Origin: an uncultured Eubacteriales bacterium
Lineage (GTDB): Bacteria > Bacillota > Clostridia > Lachnospirales > Lachnospiraceae
Direction of reading: 5' to 3'
Assembly (NCBI GenBank): GCA_900548855.1
Contig: URMF01000029.1
Span: 1-42,680 of the forward strand
DNA length: 42,680 bases
The first letter of the stretch is position 1; each line of letters opens with the position of its first letter. The notes beneath the pieces are model-generated. The model saw only the letters and a list, made by a program, of their open reading frames with translations, had not been told where the DNA came from and searched no databases. This document shows positions 1 through 8,264 of the stretch, in pieces. Position numbers and translations under genes: made by a program.

Positions 1-2
1 CC

Positions 3-449
3 CCCCCAGCCACTGGAACAAGCGGACTTATTGAGGTGGTAAAATATCTTTTATTGGGATGTTGGGCATATGGAGAAAGCTTATATGAGATGAAAAGTCT
101 GCTGGCGGGAGAGAAAATCGCATATAGGAAGACAAAAGACAGTTGGAATACGGAATTAAAAAAACTATTTTCTTCCCAAAAAGCAAAAGAGGCGGTGAAC
201 GGACTTAATTATGAGGAGTATTTAATGCTTTTACTGGCAGGGAAAAGTGGGGATAAATTAAATACAGCTTACGCGAGAATGTTGGATATGATGGAGCTTA
301 ATTTACAAAAGGAAGACCCGGATTTTTACATATCCGATTGTGTGGGACAGTTGACCATACAAGGAAAGATTACGGTAAATCCGTTATTCAGATATAACGA
401 AGCAAGGGAAGTATACGAATATTATTTTGAGGAAGAGGTTGCGTATTAA
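3..449 (+). CDS. DUF5702-type Tad-locus protein, C-terminal part (5' truncated)
   Basis: The reading frame is open from the first bases of the window, so the gene begins upstream and the GTG at 36 is probably internal. The visible 148 codons resemble the C-terminus of DUF5702 proteins, which in Lachnospiraceae sit beside TadE-like pseudopilins: an N-terminal run LLAGEKI, then a NGLNYEEYLMLLLA segment, a MLDMMELNL helix, and a final beta-rich stretch. No catalytic motif is visible. The gene lies just upstream of two TadE-like genes and a DUF6382-FHA gene in the same direction, which supports a role in a Tad-type secretion or pilus apparatus. The family assignment is from remembered pattern and the molecular role is unknown. 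Confidence 0.65.
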   Translation, partial: PPATGTSGLIEVVKYLLLGCWAYGESLYEMKSLLAGEKIAYRKTKDSWNTELKKLFSSQKAKEAVNGLNYEEYLMLLLAGKSGDKLNTAYARMLDMMELNLQKEDPDFYISDCVGQLTIQGKITVNPLFRYNEAREVYEYYFEEEVAY

Positions 450-492
450 AAACAGGGATTTTATAACATAACCCGTTAAAATTATAAATCTT

Positions 493-618
493 ACACTATA
501 TTTTTTTACAAGCTCTTATATGAAACAGCCCAAGGAGTATGGTTTGTTCTTTCAATAAAAATAATCTCCAAGTATGAACAAGATGTTTTGTATAAGAGTT
601 TTTAAATGAGTATAGTGT
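493..618. repeat. 126-bp element with 28-nt imperfect terminal inverted repeats
   Basis: The left arm starts ACACTATA and ends CTCTTATA (493-520); the right arm starts TATAAGAG and ends TATAGTGT (591-618). The arms are equal in length and about 23 of 28 positions are complementary. The 70-base interior contains no convincing ORF. It fills most of the gap between the DUF5702 and TadE genes. It may be a MITE-like relic or a large RNA hairpin; there is no T-tract placed as in a normal terminator. Confidence 0.5.
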
Positions 619-681
619 TCGGATGGGTCTAGAAAAATTGTAGGGGAGAATAACGGATATATAATTTGGAGGAAAAATAGT

Positions 682-1437
682 ATGGGGATTCAAAACAGAG
701 GCTCTGTCACAGTGGAAGCGTGTCTGGTGGTACCGCTCTTTTTATTCTTTATGCTGGCTATAGCAGATTTTATTATGCTTTTATTTGCGGAAGCGCATAT
801 TCATCAGTGTCTGGCAGATGCGGCGGATTATACTGCGCAATATGCTTATCTGGAAAAGAAGCTGCTTGGCAAAGCGGGGAACCAGAATGATTCCATTTTG
901 AGTACAGCGATTCTGACAAAGCAATTTTATACATATCTGGGAGAGGATAGCGATGTAGAGAAAATAGTACAAAATGGAAAGCAGGGAATTTTGTTAAGTA
1001 TAAAAGTGAACAAGGAAAATGAGAAGATATTTACAGCAAAAGCAGGTTATTTTGTGAATATTCATATTCCGCTTTTTGGGAAATATCACATGAAGGTATC
1101 AAATTCTGTAAAGCAAAAAGCTTTTCTAGGGTACGGAAGAGAAGAAAAGGGGGATACCTATGTATATGTAACTCCTAATCAAGCGGTGTATCATATGCAT
1201 AGAACCTGCAGCCATTTATCTGTAAAAGTAAAAGAGATGAATATAAGCCAGAAAGACAATTATATTCCTTGCAGTTTTTGTGGAAAGAATAAAAATGCGG
1301 GAAACAGAATATATGTGTCAGAGACTGGTAATGTGTTTCATTACCGAAGGGAATGTAGTGGACTTAAACGGACTGTGAACCGGGTAAAGCTAAAGGAGGT
1401 AAAGAGTCTGGGACCCTGTCAGCGATGTAGTAGATAA
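682..1437 (+). CDS. TadE-like pseudopilin with duplicated C-terminal Cys/His (zinc-ribbon-like) module
   Basis: A 251-residue protein with GGAGG at 668-672 before the ATG. Residues 6-32 form the TadE-type N-terminus: a short polar start, the motif GSVTVEA with the conserved Glu, then one hydrophobic helix. The middle is predicted extracytoplasmic. The C-terminus (about 160-251) holds two copies of a module of the form (V/I)Y-V ... (Y/F)H-x3-C-S-x-L ... PC-x2-C: first around HMHRTCSHL and PCSFC, then HYRRECSGL and PCQRC. Each could bind one zinc through Cys residues and possibly His. Typical TadE proteins lack this tail. It is probably exported and inserted as a minor pseudopilin. The metal binding is inference. 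Confidence 0.75.
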   Translation: MGIQNRGSVTVEACLVVPLFLFFMLAIADFIMLLFAEAHIHQCLADAADYTAQYAYLEKKLLGKAGNQNDSILSTAILTKQFYTYLGEDSDVEKIVQNGKQGILLSIKVNKENEKIFTAKAGYFVNIHIPLFGKYHMKVSNSVKQKAFLGYGREEKGDTYVYVTPNQAVYHMHRTCSHLSVKVKEMNISQKDNYIPCSFCGKNKNAGNRIYVSETGNVFHYRRECSGLKRTVNRVKLKEVKSLGPCQRCSR

Positions 1438-1456
1438 GAAAAGAGAGGGGTATAGG

Positions 1457-1807
1457 ATGTTACAGACAAAAGAAAGAAAAAACAAGGGAAGCGCAGTGAT
1501 TGAAGCCACATTACTTATGCCAATTTTCCTGGGTATTGTGTATTTTTATATTTTTTTTGTTCTATTTGAAATAGAAACTGGAAATTACGTGGAAAGTATG
1601 GTAGAATATAAAAATAACATAGAAACGAAGTCCGACATCAGAAATGCAGAATTTGGTATAAGCATAATAGACCAGGGAGATACCAGGATTATTCAAATGG
1701 AGAGCACAGGACAATTTTTTAACAGGCAGCTGGAGATGAGGGGAAATATCGGTAATCCAGCGGAAAAAATAAGGAGGTGGCAGCTTGCAGTCAGTACGAT
1801 TTCTTAG
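1457..1807 (+). CDS. TadE-like pseudopilin
   Basis: A 116-residue protein starting 19 bases after the preceding TadE-like gene and overlapping the next gene by 23 bases, so it is part of one transcription unit. It starts with a short basic segment (KERKNKG), then GSAVIEATLLMPIFLG, the TadE-type motif with conserved Glu, and one transmembrane helix to about residue 40. The remainder is a small predicted extracytoplasmic domain without recognisable motifs. Probably a second minor pseudopilin of the Tad-type apparatus. Family recognition rests on the N-terminal motif and context. Confidence 0.75.
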   Translation: MLQTKERKNKGSAVIEATLLMPIFLGIVYFYIFFVLFEIETGNYVESMVEYKNNIETKSDIRNAEFGISIIDQGDTRIIQMESTGQFFNRQLEMRGNIGNPAEKIRRWQLAVSTIS

Positions 1808-3047
1808 GGAGGGGTTTAAACATTACATGGTAGTGCCTTGTAATGACAGAATAGATACCGGTTATAAAAGCCGGATGGTACAGCATTGCCCTATACCCTA
1901 CTATTCACAGTACGAGATAAGAGAGTTTAATGGAAAACAGGTTTTGTATTATCGGCTCAAATACCATACAACGGTGAAGACGGTTATGGATCATCTGCCT
2001 TTTACATTATCCCAGGTGAAGAATATGATAATTTCTATTATAGGAGTAATAGAGGTTACGGAGGATTATCTGTTATATTTTGATGCAATTGTCTGGAGAA
2101 CTGACAGAGTATTTATAGATGTGAACACCGGAAAACTCGATTTTTGCTATAATCCAAATTTTGGACAAGATAATGGAAATTATAAGGATTTTCTGTCAGA
2201 AATAATGGAACAGGTTAGCAAAAAAAATCATGAGGCATGGGAATTGTTTTCAGAGTTTTATAATCTGGTTACAAATCCCGAATGTTTGGTGGAGCAGCTG
2301 GTTCAATACCGGAAGGATAGACTGGGGCGGGAGGATGATATTTATATCGATGAGCCGAGAAAAAAATCAACATCCCAGGAAATCTTTGAAACCGTGAGCG
2401 GTAAACTGATTAAAGAAGAGTATACAGAGACTTTTACAGTCCGGGATGAGGGCTTTTTTATCCGGGCACTCAAATTTATTATAGTGGCTATGGCTATTGT
2501 AAATATAGCATTAATTATTTTTCTCTTATGTAATGTTTTAACATATACTGCTATCAAGTATCTGGTTATCGGGATTGGTATAATGGCAGCTGCATTGATT
2601 CTTTATTTACGGATGTCAGAGGATGACAGTGTAGACGAGATTATGCAGTCCTATTTGGAAAGCCTGCCGGAATATGGAGAGGACAGCCCATGGTCTAAAA
2701 ATGAGACGACTCTTTTACAGGAAGGGACGATAGAGGAAAAGCCATCTATATTGTGTCTCATGTCCGTTATTAAGGACAGGAATCCTACGATTTATGTCCA
2801 TGAAAAAAGCGTTGTATTAGGTTGTATGGAAGAAAATTGTGATTATGTATTAAAGGTAGATGGTGTCAGTCGGATGCATGCGAGACTTGTAAGAAAAGAG
2901 GACGGCTTGTATATGTCTGATTTGAATTCCACAAATGGAACCTATCTTAACGGTAAATTAATCGAAAGCGGAAAGGATTATCAGTTAAAGGAGGGTGATG
3001 TTGTTTCTATTGTACGAAATGAATTTTTTGTAGTTCCGGAGAATTGA
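1785..3047 (+). CDS. DUF6382 protein with membrane segment and C-terminal FHA domain
   Basis: A 420-residue protein. It starts at a TTG (1785) with AAGGAGG at 1771-1777, inside the 3' end of the preceding gene, suggesting translational coupling. Residues 1-190 match the DUF6382 pattern seen in Firmicutes proteins with FHA tails. About 223-280 are two hydrophobic helices. About 335-415 form an FHA domain, with VSRMHARL and the DLNSTNGTYLNG core clearly visible. FHA domains bind phosphothreonine peptides, but the usual Gly-Arg before the VSR motif reads Gly-Cys here (VVLGC), so phosphopeptide binding may be altered. Context suggests a regulatory or assembly role at the Tad apparatus. Confidence 0.75.
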   Translation: MQSVRFLREGFKHYMVVPCNDRIDTGYKSRMVQHCPIPYYSQYEIREFNGKQVLYYRLKYHTTVKTVMDHLPFTLSQVKNMIISIIGVIEVTEDYLLYFDAIVWRTDRVFIDVNTGKLDFCYNPNFGQDNGNYKDFLSEIMEQVSKKNHEAWELFSEFYNLVTNPECLVEQLVQYRKDRLGREDDIYIDEPRKKSTSQEIFETVSGKLIKEEYTETFTVRDEGFFIRALKFIIVAMAIVNIALIIFLLCNVLTYTAIKYLVIGIGIMAAALILYLRMSEDDSVDEIMQSYLESLPEYGEDSPWSKNETTLLQEGTIEEKPSILCLMSVIKDRNPTIYVHEKSVVLGCMEENCDYVLKVDGVSRMHARLVRKEDGLYMSDLNSTNGTYLNGKLIESGKDYQLKEGDVVSIVRNEFFVVPEN

Positions 3048-3096
3048 GGGGCGCAGGTTAAAGCCCGCTTTGAAAATATAAAGGCTTATGATGAGT

Positions 3097-3157
3097 GGTA
3101 CTGTTGTCAGAAGAAAGGGGGATAGTTCCCCATTTCTTCTGCGGCGTACCATTTTTA
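3097..3157 (+). terminator. Intrinsic terminator after the FHA gene
   Basis: A long hairpin: outer arms GGTAC (3097-3101) and GTACC (3146-3150), inner arms AGAAGAAAGGGG and CCCCATTTCTTCT, followed by ATTTTTAAG. It closes the Tad-type cluster. Confidence 0.7.
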
Positions 3158-3159
3158 AG

Positions 3160-3188
3160 TTGTAAAAAAGTATAATTTCAGCTATACT
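3160..3188 (+). promoter_or_regulatory. Sigma-A type promoter of the flavodoxin-dnaX unit
   Basis: A -35 TTGTAA (3160-3165), exactly 17 bases of spacer, and a -10 TATACT (3183-3188), 32 bases before the predicted start codon at 3221. It immediately follows the terminator. Confidence 0.6.
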
Positions 3189-3220
3189 TACAATAGGTAT
3201 GCGAAAAGAGGTGAAGTTCT

Positions 3221-4303
3221 ACGAAAATTAATATTTACTATGGTGGAAGAGGGCTTATAGAAGACCCCGCTATTTATGTACTGAATAAGATGACAGAGGT
3301 ATTAAAGGAATTACGTGTTGAGGTTACCCGGTATAATATCTTTGAAGATAAAAGTGCAATTGCTACGCTGCCTGCCACGCTGAAGGAAGCAGACGGAGTC
3401 ATTTTGGCAACCACAGTAGAGTGGTTTGGAATTGGCGGTTATATGCAGCAGTTTTTGGATATGTGCTGGATGTATGCGGATAAGCAGGAACTGAGCAGTA
3501 TGTATATGCTGCCAGTGGCTATGGCTACCACCTATGGGGAGAGAGATGCAGAGCTTAGTCTGATAAAAGCATGGGAAACATTGGGTGGAATACCACTTAC
3601 TGGTTTGGCAGCTTATGTGGAAAATCTGGATGAGTTTGAGCAAAATGAAGAATACAGCAAAATAATTGAGAAAAAGACAGAAACCTTGTATCGGTCTATT
3701 CATCAGAAGACCAAGAGCCTGCCAACGAGTACGCTTGCGGTAAAGACGAATCTGTTAAAGACCAAAACAATTGATTTAACACCACAGGAAAGTGAACAGC
3801 TTTCCCGGTTTGTAAGTGACGAGTCGTATGTAAAGCAGCAAAAGGAGGATATCGAGGAGCTGTCCAATATGTTCAAAAAAATGCTAAGCAGTGAACAGAC
3901 GGATGAGGAGCTTGAGGATTTTTCCGATGGGAATTCAAAGAATGCGGAGTCAGAGCAGAGTAGTCAGGAAAACGGAAGAGAAATCCCGATAGATTCCAAT
4001 TCCGATACGTTAGTTGCGGCATTTATAAAGCATTATAAGCCAGAACCAGGTTTTACAGCATCTTACGGAATTATTATTTCCGACCAGGATTTGATTTTGC
4101 ATTTAGAGGCAACACCGGAACACATTAAAGCCTTTTATGCTGCTACGGATGAGGCAGATGTAATATTAAGAACGACAACAACGATGCTGAATAATATTCT
4201 GGCAGGTAAGATTACGTTTCAGAAGGGATTTATGGCGGGGGAGATATCTGCCAAGGGCAATTTTAAAACGCTCCGGATGCTGGATACGATTTTCCAGTTT
4301 TAA
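3221..4303 (+). CDS. Flavodoxin-fold reductase fused to SCP2 domain (apparent ACG start)
   Basis: The frame is open back to a TGA at 3212-3214. A well-placed Shine-Dalgarno (GAGGTGA, 3208-3214) points at codon 3221, which reads ACG. From there the protein begins KINIYYGGRGLIEDPAIYVL, a normal first strand and phosphate-loop region of a flavodoxin/NADPH-dependent FMN reductase fold. The ATG at 3290 has no ribosome binding site and would delete that strand. Residues to about 190 are flavodoxin-like, about 190-260 an acidic linker, and about 260-360 an SCP2 sterol-carrier-type domain (LVAAFIKHYKPEPGF to the end). FMN binding is expected from the family; the substrate is unknown. It is the first gene of the dnaX transcription unit. 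Confidence 0.7.
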   Translation, partial: TKINIYYGGRGLIEDPAIYVLNKMTEVLKELRVEVTRYNIFEDKSAIATLPATLKEADGVILATTVEWFGIGGYMQQFLDMCWMYADKQELSSMYMLPVAMATTYGERDAELSLIKAWETLGGIPLTGLAAYVENLDEFEQNEEYSKIIEKKTETLYRSIHQKTKSLPTSTLAVKTNLLKTKTIDLTPQESEQLSRFVSDESYVKQQKEDIEELSNMFKKMLSSEQTDEELEDFSDGNSKNAESEQSSQENGREIPIDSNSDTLVAAFIKHYKPEPGFTASYGIIISDQDLILHLEATPEHIKAFYAATDEADVILRTTTTMLNNILAGKITFQKGFMAGEISAKGNFKTLRMLDTIFQF

Positions 4304-4332
4304 AAGTGCAAATGTGTTAGGATGTGAACAAT

Positions 4333-5976
4333 ATGTCATATATGGCTCTATACCGTAAATGGAGACCGGATGAATTTGAAGAAGTAAAAGGACAGGAGCA
4401 TGTGGTTACTACCCTGAAAAACCAGATTACTCATGACCGTGTGGGGCATGCCTACCTGTTTTGTGGAACAAGGGGAACGGGTAAAACGACAGTGGCAAAG
4501 CTGTTCGCAAAAGCAGTGAATTGCGAACATCCATTAGAAGACGGGAGTCCCTGTAACGAATGTGCTGCCTGTAAGGCGATTAGTGATGGCAGCTCATTGA
4601 ATGTGATAGAGATTGATGCCGCATCGAATAATGGTGTGGACAACATTCGTGATATCCGGGAAGAGGTGCAGTATTCCCCTGCAGAGGGTAAGTATAAGGT
4701 ATATATCATTGATGAGGTGCATATGCTTTCCATTGGAGCATTTAATGCGCTGCTGAAGACATTGGAGGAACCGCCTTCCTATGTCATATTTATTCTGGCA
4801 ACTACGGAGTCCCATAAGATTCCCATTACCATTCTTTCCAGATGCCAGAGATATGATTTCCGGCGTATTAGTCTGGATACAATTTATGACAGGCTGGTAG
4901 AATTACTGAAGAGAGAAGGAATTGAGGCAGAGGAGAAGGCAGTCCGCTATGTTGCAAAGGCGGCAGATGGTTCTATGCGTGATGCGTTGAGCCTTCTCGA
5001 CCAGTGTATTGCTTTTTATCTTGGGCAGACCCTTACCTACGAAAAAGTATTAGAGGTATTAGGTGCAGTGGATGTGGAGGTGTTTAACCAGCTGATGTGT
5101 TATGTTGCATCAAATGATACCATGAAAGCACTGGGTATTATTGATGAGATTGTATGGCAGGGAAGGGAATTGTCTCAATTTGTGACGGATTTTACATGGT
5201 ATATGCGGAATCTGCTGTTGATTAAGGCATCGGACCATGTAAATGACCAGCTGGATATTTCCGCTGAAAATCTGGAAAGCATGCGGGAGGTTGCCGCCCA
5301 AGTGGATTTAGAAGCATTAATGCGGTATATACGTATATTTTCAGAAATGTCCGGTCAAATCCGGTATGCCAGCCAGAAAAGGGTAACCTTAGAGCTTGCC
5401 ATTGTAAAGCTGACTACACCGCAGATGGAAAATAATATGGACTCTATCCTGGACCGGATACGGGTATTGGAGAAAAAGGTAGAGGAAGGTGCAGTTTCTT
5501 TAAGCGAAGAGCAGATAGCTGCACTGGCGGGACGAAATGACAGCATAAAGCCTGCGGACATAGATGAGGCAGAGGAAAAGCCTGTTAACCGGGAGGAAAT
5601 CTTAAAAAAAGAACTGACGCCGGCGGAAATTGAGGATATGAAAGCAATTATGGAAAGTATCCGGCAGATTCAGAGAGAGCCGGAATGGAGGGAACGTGTC
5701 GGCTCTGGAACTGCAAGCATGTTAAAGGAAGTTAGTAATATCAATGTGGGGAATGACCACAAATCTATTGTATTGTCCTTTGGAAAAACAGAGAGGGGTG
5801 TTATGGCTCACGACTGGTTTAATGAGGAATCGCATCGGGATGCACTGAAGGGGGTAATTGGGGAACTGACCGGCAAATCGGTTGAGATTACCTGTCAGAT
5901 GAATGGCGATGGAGAAGAAAAAGATATAACAAGCTTGAATTTAACCAAGGTTAATTTTGATATAGTAATAGAATAA
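4333..5976 (+). CDS. dnaX: DNA polymerase III subunit gamma/tau
   Basis: DnaX is the ATPase of the clamp loader, which places the beta clamp on primed DNA. The protein begins MSYMALYRKWRPDEFEEVKGQ; this ATG at 4333 follows AGGATGTGA at a good distance, so the GTG at 4324 is less likely. Visible motifs are Walker A GTRGTGKT, a four-Cys zinc module (NCEHPLEDGSPCNECAAC), Walker B/DEVH (IIDEVHML), sensor 1 (ILATTESHKIP) and the SRC arginine-finger motif (ILSRCQRYDF). The length of about 547 residues is normal for Firmicutes. The C-terminal third is the tau-specific polymerase-binding region. ybaB and recR follow closely, the classic bacterial order. Confidence 0.97.
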   Translation: MSYMALYRKWRPDEFEEVKGQEHVVTTLKNQITHDRVGHAYLFCGTRGTGKTTVAKLFAKAVNCEHPLEDGSPCNECAACKAISDGSSLNVIEIDAASNNGVDNIRDIREEVQYSPAEGKYKVYIIDEVHMLSIGAFNALLKTLEEPPSYVIFILATTESHKIPITILSRCQRYDFRRISLDTIYDRLVELLKREGIEAEEKAVRYVAKAADGSMRDALSLLDQCIAFYLGQTLTYEKVLEVLGAVDVEVFNQLMCYVASNDTMKALGIIDEIVWQGRELSQFVTDFTWYMRNLLLIKASDHVNDQLDISAENLESMREVAAQVDLEALMRYIRIFSEMSGQIRYASQKRVTLELAIVKLTTPQMENNMDSILDRIRVLEKKVEEGAVSLSEEQIAALAGRNDSIKPADIDEAEEKPVNREEILKKELTPAEIEDMKAIMESIRQIQREPEWRERVGSGTASMLKEVSNINVGNDHKSIVLSFGKTERGVMAHDWFNEESHRDALKGVIGELTGKSVEITCQMNGDGEEKDITSLNLTKVNFDIVIE

Positions 5977-5997
5977 AATGTAGGAGGATATCAAAAA

Positions 5998-6351
5998 ATG
6001 GGAAAACGTGGTGGTGGATTTCCGGGAGGAATGCCGGGAAACATGAATAATTTAATGAAGCAGGCTCAGCGAATGCAGAAGCAGATGGAGGAGCAGGCAA
6101 AGGAGTTAGAGGAAAAGACCTATGAGGCATCTGCCGGAGGTGGTGTAGTTAAAGTCACTATTTCCGGGAAAAAGGAGGTGCAGCAGGTACATTTAGACCC
6201 TGAAGTGGTAGACCCGGATGATATCGAAATGTTAGAAGACCTTATCATGGCAGCAACCAATGAGGCGCTTCGCATGCAGGAGGAAGACCAAAATACGCAG
6301 ATGTCAAAGATTACCGGTAATATGGGTGGACTGGGAGGACTTCCATTCTAA
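5998..6351 (+). CDS. ybaB: YbaB/EbfC family nucleoid-associated protein
   Basis: A 117-residue protein with AGGAGGAT just upstream. YbaB/EbfC proteins form small dimers that bind DNA and are usually encoded between dnaX and recR, as here. The Gly/Met-rich N-terminus (GGGFPGGMPGNMNNLMKQAQRMQKQMEE) leads into the long amphipathic helix typical of the family, followed by the core with EASAGGGVVKVTISGKKEV and the DPEVVDPDD turn. Its TAA stop overlaps the recR ATG by one base, so the two are probably translationally coupled. Annotation is by pattern and synteny. Confidence 0.95.
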   Translation: MGKRGGGFPGGMPGNMNNLMKQAQRMQKQMEEQAKELEEKTYEASAGGGVVKVTISGKKEVQQVHLDPEVVDPDDIEMLEDLIMAATNEALRMQEEDQNTQMSKITGNMGGLGGLPF

Positions 6352-6947
6352 TGGATTTGTATAGTGAACAGGTGAATCATCTGGTGGAGGAATTGGGCAG
6401 ACTGCCGGGAATTGGTCACAAATCAGCCCAGCGCCTGGCATACCATATTATTAATATGCCCCATGACCAGGTAAAATCATTGTCCGATTCCATTATTACA
6501 GCCAGAGAAAATGTAAAATATTGTAAAGAATGTTATACGTTAACGGATAAGGAAATTTGTCCGATTTGTTCTTCAAGCAGCCGGGACAAAAAGACCATTA
6601 TGGTTGTGGAGACACCAAGGGATTTGGCAGCCTATGAGCGTACCGGCAAGTATAATGGTGTATATCATGTACTCCATGGTGCTATTTCGCCGAAGCTTGG
6701 TATCAGCCAGGATGATATCCGGTTAAAGGAGCTAATTGTCCGCCTTCGGGGGGATGTGGAAGAACTGATTATTGCCACCAATTCCGGTGTAGAGGGAGAA
6801 ATAACGGCAATGTATATCAGTAAGCTGGTAAAACCAACAGGTATTAAAGTGTCGAGAATTGCTTCCGGGATACCAGTGGGCGGCGATTTGGAATGTATTG
6901 ATGAGGTTACTCTTCTTCGTGCATTGGAGGGAAGAGTTAACTTATAG
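6351..6947 (+). CDS. recR: Recombination mediator RecR
   Basis: RecR acts with RecO/RecF to load RecA at gaps in damaged DNA. The 198-residue protein has the family layout: an N-terminal helix-hairpin-helix (LGRLPGIGHKSAQRLAYHI), a four-Cys zinc finger (CKECYTLTDKEICPIC), a Toprim domain beginning MVVETPRDLAAYERTGKYNGVYHVLHG, and the C-terminal Walker-B-like region (GIPVGGDLECIDEVTL). The length is standard. The ATG overlaps the ybaB stop (TAATG); GGAGG lies 12 bases before it, inside ybaB. Assignment is secure. Confidence 0.97.
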   Translation: MDLYSEQVNHLVEELGRLPGIGHKSAQRLAYHIINMPHDQVKSLSDSIITARENVKYCKECYTLTDKEICPICSSSSRDKKTIMVVETPRDLAAYERTGKYNGVYHVLHGAISPKLGISQDDIRLKELIVRLRGDVEELIIATNSGVEGEITAMYISKLVKPTGIKVSRIASGIPVGGDLECIDEVTLLRALEGRVNL

Positions 6948-7018
6948 AACCAGTCAAAAACAAAACAGGCGACAAGTGTTGCACACGACAGGATACAAAC
7001 AGAAAGGAAGGTATGCGC

Positions 7019-8095
7019 ATGAAAAGGATAGGAATGTTGACAAGTGGCGGTGACTGCCAGGCATTAAATGCCACAATGAGAGGCGTGGTAAAGGGTCTCT
7101 GTAATATGTATAAGGACGTTGAGATTTATGGCTTTTTGGAGGGTTATAAAGGATTAATCCGCAATAATTATAAGCTTCTTAAGGCTTCTGATTTTTCAGG
7201 TATCCTGACCAAGGGCGGCACGATTCTTGGCAGCTCCCGCCAGCCGTTTAAATTGATGAACCAGCCCACAGAGGATGGTATTAATAAGGTAGAGGCAATG
7301 AAGGAGACCTATAAGAAGTTAAAACTGGATTGTCTTGTGGTATTAGGCGGAAATGGTTCTCAGAAAACAGCGAATTTATTAAGTGAAGAGGGGTTAAATG
7401 TAATTGGTCTGCCAAAAACTATTGACAATGATTTGTGGGGAACGGATATGACCTTTGGTTTCCAGTCTGCTGTTGATGTTGCAACTGCGGCAATTGACTG
7501 TATCCATACAACTGCAGCTTCCCATAACCGGGTATTTATTGTGGAAATTATGGGACATAAAGTTGGACATATTACATTACATGCGGGTATTGCTGGTGGT
7601 GCGGATGTAATTCTGCTTCCGGAGATACCATATGACATTAAGAGTGTGTGCAAGGCGATTGAAAAGAGGAGTAAAGCAGGTAAGGGATTTTCTATTATTG
7701 CAGTGGCAGAGGGTGCGATTTCCAAAGAGGATGCAGCACTTCCGAAAAAAAAGAGAAAAGAGAAGATTGCAAACCGTCCGTATCCATCCGTTGCATATGA
7801 AATTGCAGATCAGATTAAGGATACCTGTGGCTGTGAGGTGAGAATTGCAGTTCCTGGGCATACTCAGAGAGGTGGAAGTCCGGATGCATACGACCGTGTT
7901 CTTTCCTCCAGATTTGGCGCCTATGCCGCACAGTTAATTAAGGATGAGAAATACGGCCGTCTGGTTGTATTAAAAGACAATGATGTGACGGATATTCCAC
8001 TTGCTGAGTCCGCTGGCAAATTAAAGTATGTATCTCCGGAAGACAGCATTGTACAAAATGCAAGAATGCTGGGAATTTCCTTCGGAGACGAATAA
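7019..8095 (+). CDS. pfkA: 6-phosphofructokinase (mixed ATP/PPi subgroup)
   Basis: Catalyses phosphorylation of fructose 6-phosphate in glycolysis. The ATG at 7019 is preferred over 7013 because AAAGGAAGG (7003-7011) is then well spaced. Motifs include LTSGGDCQALNA (nucleotide loop), GGTILGSSR, PKTIDND (sugar-phosphate binding and catalytic Asp), IVEIMGHKVGHI and GHTQRGGSP. At E. coli position 103 the Asp of GGDGS is Asn (GGNGS). The next residue is Gly, as in ATP-dependent enzymes, while Lys in PKTIDND is the state seen in PPi-dependent and some trypanosomatid-type ATP enzymes. The phosphoryl donor is therefore not certain. The length, 358 residues, suits this subgroup. It ends before a terminator and probably shares the upstream unit. 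Confidence 0.92.
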   Translation: MKRIGMLTSGGDCQALNATMRGVVKGLCNMYKDVEIYGFLEGYKGLIRNNYKLLKASDFSGILTKGGTILGSSRQPFKLMNQPTEDGINKVEAMKETYKKLKLDCLVVLGGNGSQKTANLLSEEGLNVIGLPKTIDNDLWGTDMTFGFQSAVDVATAAIDCIHTTAASHNRVFIVEIMGHKVGHITLHAGIAGGADVILLPEIPYDIKSVCKAIEKRSKAGKGFSIIAVAEGAISKEDAALPKKKRKEKIANRPYPSVAYEIADQIKDTCGCEVRIAVPGHTQRGGSPDAYDRVLSSRFGAYAAQLIKDEKYGRLVVLKDNDVTDIPLAESAGKLKYVSPEDSIVQNARMLGISFGDE

Positions 8096-8120
8096 AAAGC
8101 TTTGGTTTTTCAGAATCCGG

Positions 8121-8166
8121 CTGCGGAGAAAGGAGGTTACGATTTCTCCGCAGTCAGTTTCTTTAC
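8121..8166 (+). terminator. Intrinsic terminator after pfkA
   Basis: Perfect 11-bp stem CTGCGGAGAAA (8121-8131) and TTTCTCCGCAG (8143-8153), followed by a T-rich tail (TCAGTTTCTTT). Confidence 0.75.
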
Positions 8167-8264
8167 TTTAAACAGTTTTACCTAAGAATTAGTATAGGAT
8201 TATCGGAACCATCAACCTCCTGCGAGCATATTGTAATAATATGGAGTATGTAAGGAGATTGATT

